DNA of 64,000 nucleotides from Zopfochytrium polystomum (taxonomy: Eukaryota > Chytridiomycota > Chytridiomycetes > Chytridiales > Chytridiaceae), in contig JAIVFJ010000263.1 of NCBI GenBank assembly GCA_025765615.1, forward strand, positions 1-64,000, given 5' to 3'. Shown piece by piece: positions 1-11,244 of the stretch. Below the pieces are notes generated by a model. It was not told where the DNA came from, did no database searches, and saw only the letters and a program-made list of their open reading frames with translations. A program made the position numbers and the translations under genes. Within the stretch, counting starts at the first letter, position 1. Each line of letters opens with the position of its first letter.

Positions 1-39
1 TCCCTGATTCAAGGCTCTCAGCCTAGTATCCAAGGTCAA

Positions 40-330
40 CCACAAATGACAGCTCCAGTATCAGCCTGCAGCTCACAGATCCCAGCCAAGATTCAAGTTT
101 CACAGTTCACAGTTCATAGTCAAGATTCCAGCACAGCTCATAGAGCTCACAGTCATGGCCAAGTCTGTAGTTCACAGAACCCACAGTCAAAGATTTCAGT
201 ACCACAGTTCACAGTCCAAGTTCAAGATTCAAGCTCCACAGCTCACAGTCTTTGCCAAGAACAGAACCCTCAGTCAAAGATTCAAGAATCACAGTTCCCA
301 GTCAAGATTTCATGCCCCACTGTCTGATGA
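40..330. repeat. Degenerate minisatellite of CACAGTTCACAG / CAAGATTCAAG words
   Basis: The stretch repeats short words such as CACAGTTCACAG, CAAGATTC and AGCTCACAG with irregular spacing. Frames across it are Ser/Gln-rich and mean little. It lies just upstream of the gypsy pol tail and may be a decayed linker of that element. Confidence 0.55.
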
Positions 331-333
331 GCG

Positions 334-1016
334 CAGAGAAGGACAGACCTTGCACCTGAAGGGGGGAGATGGTTTCACCGCACCATCCAAGACACACCTT
401 TCACTGCTTCCTGACAGTGTGTGTGGGCCCATGCTATTTCCAAGGACCCCAAGCCTCACAAGATTCAAATCAGCCAAGAAGAGAGGAAAAACTTGAGATA
501 CTCAAGAACAGGGCATGATGCAGCAACAGCTGGACACCCAGGAGAGCACAAGACATATGAGCTTGTTTCCAGAGACTTTTTCTGGCCGGGCATGAGGAAG
601 AACTTGCAGACCAAAAGACCAAGTCCCAAGCTAGACAACCTCAAGTTGGGACCTTTCAAGATCTTGGAGCAAATCAATCCAGTCACCTTCAAGCTGGATC
701 TCCTGCATCCATGAAGATCCACCCAGTTTTCCATGTCAGCCTTTCGGAGAAGTTTGTGGCCAATTCCATTCCAGGCAGAGTTGTTCCTCCTCCTCCTCCA
801 GTTGAGGTAGAAGGTGAAGAGGAATTTGAGGTTGAACAAATCTTGGATGCCAAGTGGTTTGGAAGAACACTCAAGTTCCTTGTTAAGTGGAAAGGTTACT
901 CAGATGCTGACAACACCTGGGAGCCTGAGTCAAACCTCACTCACTGCCAAGACCTTCTGCTCAAGTTCAAGACCAGGTACCCCACCAAGTTGCAGAAGAG
1001 GCCTAAAAGGGGGAGA
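334..1016 (+). mobile_element. Ty3/gypsy chromovirus integrase tail with chromodomain (truncated)
   Basis: The 3' end of a gypsy pol gene. An H2C2-type integrase zinc-binding motif is readable at about 515-610 (HD..AGHPG..KT, then FFWPGM). The whole catalytic core (D,D,E) is missing. The frame jumps straight to the C-terminal GPF-like segment ([10 protein letters not shown], about 649-680). A 1-nt frameshift near 700 separates this from the conserved [11 protein letters not shown] block (711-743). A chromodomain follows at about 816-1000: EQILDAKW, then FLVKWKGY and NTWEPESNL, with aromatic cage positions visible. Chromodomains of this type guide chromovirus integration to marked heterochromatin (family knowledge). 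The purine tract AAAAGGGGGAG at the end is the likely polypurine tract. This is a dead copy. Confidence 0.9.
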
Positions 1017-1048
1017 TGATGTTATGAATCACCCTCTGGAAACCTCTG

Positions 1049-1146
1049 GAACATTCTAGAACATTCCTTCATGGAACCTTCTGGAACCTTCTGGAACATT
1101 CTAGAACATTCCTTCATGGAACCTTGTGGAACCTTCTGGAACCTTC
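1049..1146 (+). promoter_or_regulatory. Heat-shock-element array (alternating GAA/TTC every 5 bp)
   Basis: GAA and TTC triplets alternate at exact 5-bp spacing. A first run is at 1049, 1054, 1059 and 1064. A second run of eight perfect modules begins at 1074, 1079, 1084, 1089, 1094, 1099, 1104 and 1109. A third run (1119-1146) has one imperfect module. The consensus bound by HSF trimers is nGAAnnTTCn repeats, and three modules are enough for a site. The array lies upstream of the TATA box at 1257. Heat-inducible LTR transcription is inference. Confidence 0.8.
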
Positions 1147-1256
1147 TTTGCTTTCCTGACTTGTCTTGTTGTCATTGGTATCATTGGTATCATTGTATTA
1201 CTAATTGCTCTTTCTGGAACTTTCTTGGAGTCTTGACAAGGAACACTCTCAAAAGG

Positions 1257-1263
1257 TATAAAA
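1257..1263 (+). promoter_or_regulatory. TATA box of the gypsy LTR
   Basis: TATAAAA followed by a G run, about 110 bp downstream of the heat-shock-element array and inside the LTR. Confidence 0.6.
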
Positions 1264-1376
1264 GGGGGATGGGGGACCTGTCCCATCCCTCAAGTGAATT
1301 ATTGTTTCCAATACAATCATCACTCCTCTCAGTTCCTTGTCTGCCTTGTCCTGTCCTGCCCTGTTGCCTGACAGAA

Positions 1377-1490
1377 TGCGTGTATAACGCGCTTTGAGAT
1401 GGGTGGATAATCCTCACAATTATCAGTGAAAAAGTGGGTATACACTCTTTTATTTGATGTCACAGGCTTGACAGCCTGTCATCCTCACAC
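1377..1490 (-). mobile_element. LTR F fragment (copia family F)
   Basis: About 114 bp matching 59348-59462 with roughly nine substitutions and the same orientation. In minus orientation it starts TGTGAGGA and ends within the LTR after TTATACACGCA. The 59-kb copy is the 3' LTR of copia element F. No target duplication is seen here (CAGAA left, CACCG right), so it is a truncated piece sitting in the gypsy LTR. Confidence 0.75.
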
Positions 1491-2149
1491 ACCGGCACTA
1501 CTCACCACTCCTGTTGTTTGAGATTAGGTTCTTTGCAAGAACAAAACCCCTGTTGCCTCTTCTCTCCTTTATTCTGTGGATGTGCTGTGCCCACAGGAGT
1601 GCCCTTCTGTTTCCTCTTGCACCAGCCGGTGGCCACATGAGTAATCAGTGCTCCTGCACTGATCCTTCAGAGGATTGTCCCTCTGAATGTTCATTCTTTG
1701 TGTTTGAGATCCCTGCTAGACAGATCAGTAGGGATACTTCATGGACTAGGCAAGTAGTAGGGGTTGAAACACCCTTTGACAACAGCTCAATAAAGTTAGT
1801 TTTAGCCTATTAATTGCTTTCCCTCACTCCAGGGCTTGGCTCCGGGTCAAAGGAGTGGGTACAGTCTCACATTTTTTGGGGTGCTGCCAATGTGCTGAAA
1901 ATGGGGGGCCAAGATATCAAATTTGGTATGTGGGCCAAAGAGCAAAGCCCACGGCAAAACTGTTTCTTTTTTTTTTTTGATTCGTTTTGTCGTCCGCTGG
2001 TCCAGCCAATCAAATCGCGACATGTGGAAATGGTTTGGAATGTTCGAAATCCCTGCGTTTTTATTAATTTTTATAAGTACCTACATGTAATAATTGTTTT
2101 CCAAAGGACCGATCTGGCACCAGAGATCGTCATTGCAACTGTCTGTCCG
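1491..2149. other. Intergenic, no gene recognised
   Basis: No convincing coding potential. An AATAAA at 1789-1794 could be a poly(A) signal of the upstream element. A T12 run at 1967-1978 lies about 170 bp before the DNAJC3-like start and may be a promoter poly(dT) tract. Confidence 0.5.
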
Positions 2150-4069
2150 ATGTCGTCCCAGAAACGAAGGCACCAGCACGATCAGCAACAGCCGCCACGG
2201 CTTTTCCTCCGAAGGAACCAAGGCGTGGCCGTCGCCCTTGCGACGGCTCTGGCCACGGCCGTTGCCTCCGTTCCTCCTGCGGCGGCCTTGGGCAGCGCTA
2301 TTCTCCTTCCCACCTCACTGCTGTCGTTGTCCGTGGTGGCGCTGAGTTTGGCTGGGACCTCATTCGCCTCCTCTCCGAACCCGCCTACCTTGACGTCGAG
2401 TCAGCTTCTTGAAGAAGCTAAAACCATGCTGGCCGCAACTCGCTACCACGATGCACTAAACGCGTTCGATGCGGCTGCAGGTCAGTCCCCGCAACTGATT
2501 GCCGCTAGTTTTTGTTTAATTAAAAAGAGACAACAGATGTCGATCCGAACAATCCAATGATATACTTCCGCCGAGCGGCGGCTTACCTTTCTCTTGGTAA
2601 AGCGTCTAGTGCGCTTAGAGATTTTAGCAAAGTGCTGGAGCTCAGACCCAACTTCGATCAGGTGAGAAAGACACCGTTCAAGGAATGTGTGACTGATATT
2701 CGGTTGATAGGCGCTTCTGCAACGGGGGAAACTGCATCTGAAATCCTGCGATGCGGACCTGGCCGCGATGGATTTCGAGCGATATCTTAAAGCAAACCCC
2801 ACCGATGTTTCAGCTTTGGAGGCATTGCAGGAAATAGAAGTCGCGAAGGAGGACATGAGGCTACTTGACAACGATATTTCTACCGGGGCGTTCGAGCAAG
2901 CGCTCGAGAGACTTTCGAGATTGTCAGCAACTTGTCCTTTGAAGTCTGAGCTTCGACTAAAGCGGGTGGACATTTACCTTCAAACGGGCGACAAGGTGAT
3001 GGCAGTTGGTGATCTCACGTAAGTTTTATGTTTTGCGTCTGCCCTCCTGACGATGGCCTGAACTTTCTTTGGCCGCTGTTCCCAGCCGTGTCGCGCAGTT
3101 GCACCCAGACGATACTTCCATCCTGCGTCAGCTGATATCTCTTCAACTTTCAATTGGTGACACGACCGCTGCGCTGTCCACATTGAAGGAATGCTTGAAA
3201 CAAGATCCCGAGCATAAAGTTTGCAAAACTATGTTTCGCGATTTGAAGAAGCTCGAGAAATCTTTCAAAGCACTGGACACCTCAGTCGAGTTTGCCAATT
3301 GGAAATCCGTTACAGAGAAGCTACTGGGTTCGGGGGGTGTCGTCGAGGAATCCGAGCGCATGGATGCTTTGGAATATAAGCGCCGAGCCTACAGGGTTGC
3401 GTGCAAAGCATTCTTGGGAACTAGAGACGCGCAGAAGGCCGTGTTATGGTGTTCCAGATTGACCGAGATCGATTCGGAAAGTACACAGTCCTTTTTGCGA
3501 TCTGGGCGAGGCTCACATCCTGGCGGAAGAGTATGAATCAGCAGTCCGTGATTATGAGACTGCAAACAAGTTGGATCAAAATGATCGCCGAGTGAGTGCG
3601 AAGTGAGACGTGGCTACTCAGTGCGGACAGCTAGCTGACTGACAATGCAGGTTCACGAAGGTTATCACAAAGCCCAGAGATTAATGAAGGCTGCCGCCCG
3701 CAAGGACTACTACAAGGTGTTGGGTGTTCCACGCACGGCGTCAAAGCGGGACATAAAGAAAGCGTACCGAAAACTGGCGCAAGAGTGGCACCCCGACAAG
3801 TACAAGGGAGAATTGTCGAAGGACCAAGTCCTGAAGAAGATGTCCGACATAAATGAAGCGTACGAGACCTTAACCGATGACGAAAAGCGCGAAAAGTTTG
3901 ATAACGGGGAGGATCCAAATGTGAGGATTTGTTTGACCATTTCCTTTCTGACGATTTATAGGATCAGCAGGGTGGACAGCCGCATCATGGGCAGCCTTTC
4001 TTCTTCCAGCAGGGCAATCCTTTTGGAGGAGCAGGGGGTAACCCTTTCTCGTTTCACTTTCAGTTTTAA
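2150..4069 (+). CDS. DNAJC3: DNAJC3/P58-IPK-like ER co-chaperone (TPR + J domain)
   Basis: Six exons: 2150-2480, 2537-2661, 2711-3018, 3086-3591, 3651-3920 and 3962-4069. All introns are GT-AG, 41-67 nt, with matching phases, giving about 548 aa. The N-terminus has a basic stretch and then a long Ala/Leu-rich hydrophobic segment (signal or anchor). TPR-type helices follow, for example [20 protein letters not shown] and [19 protein letters not shown]. The C-terminal J domain starts at KDYYKVLGV and contains the HPD motif in EWHPDKYKG. The tail is Gly/Phe-rich and ends FSFHFQF. Family members sit in the ER lumen, pass unfolded clients to BiP and stimulate its ATPase. One problem: exon 4 needs a 1-nt correction in the T5 run near 3491-3495 to join ...ESTQSF to the CDLGEA frame. 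This is either a sequencing error or a recent disabling mutation. The gene is convergent with CFAP300, with stops 225 bp apart. Confidence 0.93.
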
Positions 4070-4293
4070 AGTTCACTGTTTGCATTGTCCGCCTTTGCGA
4101 TTGACTGGCCTCCACGTCATCTGATAAACACTCGGCCCAGCTGGCCTGTGTGGTGGTTGGTTTTTTTCAGAATAGACGTCTGAAGGCCACGTCCCTTAAT
4201 TTTTATTCTTCTCGCTTGATCTTGCCTCTTACTAGGCGTTTTTTAGCATCTCTTTTGATCAAATTACTGCCTCATACACTTCAGTGCCTTGCT

Positions 4294-5549
<1,256 letters not shown>

Positions 5550-5999
5550 TTTTTTATTTATTTACGTGTATTGTATTCGCGGGACGAACGGGACAACCAG
5601 AAGAGCTGACTTTCGAGCGATAGCCTCTGCAGAGGGTGGCTCTCTACTGAGGAAGAAGATGTTGGTCGAGGCCATAACTGTTGTCGTTGCGACGCAAACA
5701 CGTGCTTCCAGTTTGCCTTCTTGAAAGCCACGCGCATTAAGCAAGAAACCACTTCTGCGTAAGCTCAAGACCAGCAGCAGTGGACTACCATCGTCTCGCC
5801 CTTCGGCTCCCGCACGTTTTTTGAGTCGCTTCACAATTCAATGCGGGTGGCCGCTCTCCCTTCGCTTGTGCTCCTCCTTGCTTGGCTCGAGCGGCCTCCG
5901 TCCATCGCTGAATCTCTGTGTACAAAAAAAAAAAAAAAAAAAAAAAAAAAGGCCAGTAAAAAGAACTAAAACGGAATCGTGTCTTGTCTGTTCACCGCC
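5550..5999. other. Intergenic with A27 tract (5924-5950)
   Basis: No coding signal. An uninterrupted run of 27 A lies 50 bp before the ATG of the next gene. It could be a nucleosome-excluding poly(dA:dT) promoter tract or part of the 5' leader. Confidence 0.6.
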
Positions 6000-8109
6000 A
6001 TGCCGCTGCCTTGGACGTCCACGCCGCCGATCGCGCCGACCTTGTCCTTGCCGCCTTTGTCATCCCCTCCATCATCGCTCTTAGCACCTGCCGCCCCTGC
6101 AGCTTCCGCCGTCGATGCCAACGTCCACCAGGCGCCATGGGCGAGCGGTGTCATCATCGGCAATTTTGCGGCCGAGGACAATTGTGAGACCAACAGAGAG
6201 TTGTGGCGCCCACCGACCGACGGACGCTTCTAATCCCTCCGACGCCGCATTCGCGAAAATGCCTTGTATACATTTGGAAACTTCAGGTGTCGCCGCCTTC
6301 AAGTTCATGGACCCCTTTATCTCTTCTTCTTGGCATCCCCGCGAGTGAGTGACCAATTTCCATGACCCATACTAAATTTAATCGGACATCTCCTGTCCGA
6401 TTCCCGGTAACAGAGAAGATTTCCTCCTACTGGTGTCGCATTCGATTGACACCCTACTTGCCTGTTCCAATCCTTCTTCCGGCGCAGCAGATCCACGCAC
6501 GAAACGTGATTCATGCATTCAGGCTTCGGCAACTCGTGCAGCCAAGGGGACGCGCCGTCGGGCCTCAACTCTTCCTTCCCCGACAATCTCATTGGAACCA
6601 GACCGTGAGATAACCGAAAAAGAAAAACTTGCTCTCCTTTCGGCTCTTGTTGGAACGTGGACAATCGTGCTGAAATTGAATAAGAACTTGAGATGGAGGA
6701 GAAGTATTCTCAAACTTTGGGCAGCACCTTGCAAAACAATTGGAGGTAGAAGAGGCGACAACGGGGGATGGCGACACGGTGACAACACATCCGATTCTTC
6801 ATCGTCGTTTGGAGCGCGGTCTTTTTGGAATGACTTCGTTGGTTTATGCGGCCTTCTCCGTGCCGGGCAATGCCAAAAAGTTACTGATCTTGTGGAAGAG
6901 CTGTTGATGTTGATGCTAAGTGAGGTGCAGTTCGATTTGGAATGCTCGAGCAGTAAGCGACTTTTTATTCACAGGGCCATAGCGATACTCCCGCTGATTG
7001 TGGCATCTTTTAGATGTGTTTGAGACATTTCTTGTTCAAAATATGGAGCACCGAAACCTGTCCGCATTCTTGCGAGACCCTGAGAACGGCATACTAGAGG
7101 TTATTTTGTCGGCCAACCGGAGCGAATTGACTCTTATTAGGGAGGCTCTTATTGGTTTGGTCGGTTTTCAGATGAACCTCAATACCCATTGTTTCTAATC
7201 TCGTTCTTCAGTTTATCCAATTATGCTCATTAGCTTCGATTGAGGGCCAATCGCGGATAAATTTACGAACTTTCGCCGACGAAGTTTACTCTCAATTACT
7301 TTGTCATCCGCTTGTCGAGCGGCTTGAAACGATCCTCGTGAGTTGCGTGAAGGTTTGTGAATTACGACTGACCCAATGTTCTACATTTCCAGAGCATCTC
7401 TCAGACTATCAAGTCCATACCTCTGCAGCTTGCTCTCATTCAAGCAGAACTTCAATCGTCTTCCACGTGGACTCGGCCGTCATCGGCTCGCTCGTCCAGC
7501 GACGATTATTATTCATCTTCCCTTTCCATGCGGAAAGTGATTTCCAGCTACTTTTCAATTTCGCCAGCACGTATTCCAAACCGTGCAGTCAGTCAGGAAA
7601 AGTCTATTAGAAGTGTAAAGCGACAGGCTTTGATTAGGTCGCGAGAGCGTTCGCTTTCGCCGCCTTCATCTTCATGTTTCTTCATCGACCTGACGGATGG
7701 AGCAGCCGAAGAGCGTGAAACCCCCACTCGCAAAGCGACTGCAGACTCAGATATTAGCGAAAGCGACTCCATGGACGATTCAGTTCCCACAGCAGCCGTC
7801 GACGACTGGTTGGCGTCCTGCTCGGCACTGTCGTCATTGCTTTACTGTTTATTGGAGGGTTACCTCCAGCTCAACCCCATCGGCGGCCTGCCACCGGCTG
7901 AACAGCGCGAGTTGGAACGACTAGAACAAGCCATCGTGAAACTGAAAGAACGATTAGTGAAAGACGCTACTGGAAGTGAGACACGTGCAAAGGTGAAGCG
8001 GCGGATAAGGAAAACTGTTGAGGATGGGTTTGCAATGCTTGACGCACTGTCGGCAAGAGTTATGATCTTCCCAAGCTGCGCCACTCTTGTTGAATCGGCG
8101 TGGATCTGA
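6000..8109 (+). CDS. Hypothetical helical protein, 589 aa, with SUMO-interaction-like motif
   Basis: I do not recognise the family. Six exons join cleanly: 6000-6183, 6287-6344, 6414-6952, 7014-7159, 7212-7337 and 7393-8109, with GT-AG introns of 52-103 nt, 590 codons in all. The start ATG at 6000 is in a good context (CCGCC before it). The N-terminus is Pro/Ala/Ser-rich. The middle third is Leu-rich and helical (FVGLCGLLRAGQ, DLVEELLMLML, SELTLIREALIGL), in the style of ARM/HEAT repeats. The C-terminal third has Ser- and Arg-rich low complexity (RSRERSLSPPSS). It is followed by FFIDLTDG, which resembles a SUMO-interaction motif before an acidic Ser patch (SDISESDSMDD). A charged coiled-coil-like segment (EQRELERLEQAIVKLKERL) follows. 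A nuclear role is plausible but only inferred. Confidence 0.75.
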
Positions 8110-8431
8110 AGTAAATTCCTTTTTACAAATAGACTTGGCCAAAAAACTTTTTGTAGCACCGATGGGCGCGTTCGGACTGGTCGCTCAAATCACATGCATC
8201 ATGTGCTGAGCCCGTTTGGTGCCAGCGAAGAACTTGGAGTTCGCTCCCGAGCGTAGATAAACTTGTGTCGAGTATGGAGCCACTGTGAGCTGATGATAGT
8301 GGATCGATGACTGCTATGGCGGTGGTTTGAGACACGTGTGTCGCAATAATGGTTTGTTTTAGAAATTTTGGGCCTCCCAAACGAAATGGTTTCTAAAGTT
8401 GAGCTATGCTGATTCTGTTTGTTGGAGGTAG
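8110..8431. other. Intergenic, nothing recognised
   Basis: About 320 bp between the stop of the hypothetical gene and LTR A1. No long frame, repeat or RNA feature was seen. Confidence 0.5.
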
Positions 8432-8664
8432 TGTTAGTTTTGGGTCTTTTGGTGGAAGCAGTGTGCAGGAGCTTTGACCTGATACTGCTCTGCAAGGATG
8501 ACTTGCAGCATTTTGCAAGTGATGGTCCTTGTAACATTTTTGTATAAAGACAAACACAAGACTGACAGAAGCCAAGATCAACCTTCTACCACCACCACCT
8601 TCAGTAGTGTACACCACAGCAGCCCAATCCATCAATCAGCCATCATAGCAAATTCTTTCATGCA
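8432..8664 (+). mobile_element. LTR A copy 1 (copia family A)
   Basis: 233 bp from TGTTAGTTTTGGGTC to TTTCATGCA (TG...CA ends). It is followed by AAATTGTTACCCATCCC, a candidate primer-binding region that recurs beside LTR A3 and, in a variant form, beside LTR C3. Other A copies are at 17164, 31589 and 53003. Confidence 0.85.
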
Positions 8665-9491
8665 AAATTGTTACCCATCCCAATCACAACCCCCTTGGTT
8701 CCAGCCAGATCCAATCAGTAGAAGGGGTTGTACGCTTTTCAGATCTGCCAGCGTTGTGGGCGCTACAGACATCGCACAGCAATTTCGTTACTACCATTTA
8801 AAAGCTCTTGATCTCCTCTTTCCAACGAACCCTTCTGATCCCGGATCCAACGTTCCTACGTCGTATACACAGCCCCTGAAGTTGGCACTTACTTTTTCAA
8901 CTTCAACCTCCATTTGCTCGACTTCCAGACCTCCCCCAGCCAATCCCAAGCTATCATTGGAAAGGCTTGCTTCTGGACTACACGACTGTCACCAACAACA
9001 GCATCCCAAAATCACTCTCCTTTGCGATAAACAGCGCCTTCTTCCATTCAGGGTCACCAGATTACCTCCAACCCTCACACCATTAATTTTTGATTTTTTG
9101 TCCCCAATTGGAGACAACGACCCCCCCCCCCCCTACCTGACACACACCAAGCTAACAAACCAACTTTTCATCTGCTGCAACACCACCTTCACAACACACC
9201 CAAAATCCAATGAAATCCTTTCAAACTTGGCACACATAATCGTCCTGAGAAAACAACAGGACTACTGACCCAACCAAGTATGTTGCCAAGTCCTTCAGCG
9301 TCTTGGACCGACCAGAGAATTTCGGTGACTGGTTGGAGGATCTTACAGCAGAATTCTCCAACAAAAATGTCAACTTACACCACTGCATTGACACAAGTCA
9401 CATCAACGCAGAGCAGAATGATGCAGTTGATCCACTAGACTTCTGCAACAGTGGAACCTGTCTCATCAGAGATGGGCCATTCCAAGGACAG
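8665..9491 (+). mobile_element. Copia A leader and gag N-terminus (truncated)
   Basis: The leader (about 8665-9270) matches 30996-31588 read on the other strand, including a poly(C) tract after GGAGACAACGA. The gag start reads PENFGDWLEDLTAEF, then NAEQNDAVDPLD, and matches the better copy at 30467-30995. The frame is cut by LTR B at 9492 after GPFQGQ. Confidence 0.8.
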
Positions 9492-10715
9492 TGATGAAAT
9501 CCCACCCAGGACTGGAGGGACTTGGTGTGTGTGGGAATGAAGAGAGAGAGAGAGAGAGAGCAGTGATGATGGAAAAGGGAGAGGAGTGAGAGGCTGGAGA
9601 GAGGAGAGAGGAGTGAGTGGGCAGAGATGGAAGAGAGAGCAAATGGAGGAAGAGAGATTGGCTTGTTTTTGCACTGGATTCTGTTAAAGCAGCAAGGAGG
9701 GGATTGGATTCCTTGTTTGATCTCTGTGAGAGGTTGCTGCTTTTATACTCCTGCAGGTTGGAGCCATCAGAAAACAGAGGGAGCAGTGGGCTGCACAGAG
9801 CAGGCCACAGAAATGAGATAAAACAGGCTGAGCACCAATCCTCAGCCTGGGCTAAGTACCCATTCAGGGCTGAGTACCACCCAGTGCTGGGCATCACTCA
9901 GGGCTGAATACCAGCCAGGGCTGAGCACCACCCAGGGCTGAGTACCAGCCTGGGCTGTGCACCACCCTGGGCTAAGTACCAGCCAGGGCTGAGTACCACC
10001 TTGGGCTGAGCACTTTGTCTGGGCTGAGTACCACCAGGAACCAATTTACAGCTTGTTTGAGAAACAGTTGCTTGTAAATTGGTTTGGTTGTTTCCAAATC
10101 AGGAAGCTTGTTTGGGAAACAAGCCGCTTTTTTTCCTTGTTTTTAGAAATCCAATGATTGGTGCAATCTCTGGTGAGCTCAGTTTTTATCTCACTTTTAG
10201 AAATGCAGTGATTGGTGCAATCCCTGATTCCTAAATGCCTGTTGCATTGCTCAGATTGCACAGCACAGCAGGAAAGCTGGAATTCCAGATCAGGAAGCGG
10301 AATTCCGGTGCAGAGAGAGGAATTCCAGATCAGGAAGCGGAAATCCGATGCAGAGCGCGGAATTCCGGTGCTGAGAGCGGAATTCCGATGCAGAGAGCGG
10401 AATTCTGGAGCATTGGGCAGTGGTACACTGCTTCTGCATGCTTGCTGTGCTGTGTTACATGTGCAGAGTGCGTAGTTTGCGCGTTTTTGTGCATGTTCTA
10501 ATTGCATTGTTCCTACCGGTAGGATGAACAAAGCTAGAACAACAGCCGCCTTTGCCTATCTCTTTTTATTGAGAACAGATTAGCCCTTCCGAGCGCCCCA
10601 TTCAAGTATTGAATCTACTGAGCCCTTCAAACACCCCATCCAATGTGATTGGATGGAGTTCTCAAAGGGATCATCAGTAACGGGCGTAGTGTACCCCGTG
10701 GGTCGAATCTCAACA
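9492..10715 (-). mobile_element. LTR B copy 1
   Basis: 1224 bp, in minus orientation TGTTGAGATTCGACCC...GGTGGGATTTCATCA. It carries the family's TATAAAAG box, the 17-bp tandem repeats (GGTACTCAGCCCTGGCT type), the 20-bp EcoRI-containing repeats, the palindrome CCTACCGGTAGG and a CT microsatellite near its 3' end. There is no target duplication (GACAG left, AAATC right). The two flanks are different parts of copia A (gag and leader), so a rearrangement rather than a clean insertion made this junction. Confidence 0.9.
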
Positions 10716-10976
10716 AAATCACTCTCCTTTGTGATAAGCGCCCACTTTTTCCATTCAGGGTCACCAGATTACCCCCAACCCTCACCATTAATTTTTGATT
10801 TTTTGTCCCCAATTGGAGACAACGACCCCCCCCCCCCCCCTACCTGACACACACCAAGCTAACAAACCAATTTTTCATCTGCCGCAACACCACCTTCGCA
10901 ACACACCCAAAATCCAACGAAATCCTTTCAAACTTGGCACATATAATCGTCCTAGCATCGTGCAGAAGGCTCACCT
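10716..10976 (+). mobile_element. Copia A leader fragment
   Basis: Repeats the leader sequence seen at about 9008-9255 (AAATCACTCTCCTTTG, poly(C), ACACACCAAGCTAAC). It ends at LTR C1. Confidence 0.75.
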
Positions 10977-11244
10977 GTGCATGAAAGAAATGACAGCTGC
11001 TGCGTGTGGATGGTGGTGAACTACTATGGTGGACTACTCTCTTGTGATGGTGAAGCTGAGGTGGGAGACTGTTGTATAATGTATGCTGTTTGGCTTTATA
11101 CAAAATTGTGACAAAGACCAGGTGACAAAAAAATGCACCAAATCCTCATCACAGTTGGTGCTCCCATGCACCACTGCTCCCATGCACCACAGTGTGAGGT
11201 GTTGCTCCTGCACACTGGTTACTGCAAAAATTCAAAATCTAACA
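10977..11244 (-). mobile_element. LTR C copy 1 (3' LTR of a copia C remnant)
   Basis: 268 bp, in minus orientation TGTTAGATTTTGAAT...TTTCATGCA. In the minus strand it is preceded by the purine tract CTTAGGGGGGGAG, placing it as the 3' LTR of the pol remnant to its right. It contains a short internal duplication around CACCACTGCTCCCATG. Confidence 0.85.

Larger units (their letters stand above)
1017..1376 (+). mobile_element. 3' LTR of the gypsy element (5' part)
   Basis: Sequence beginning TGATGTTATGAATC directly after the polypurine tract, so the LTR start is well placed at 1017 or 1020. It holds a heat-shock-element array and a TATA box. It runs into a fragment of an unrelated copia LTR at 1377. 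The real 3' end of this LTR is not certain. Confidence 0.7.
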
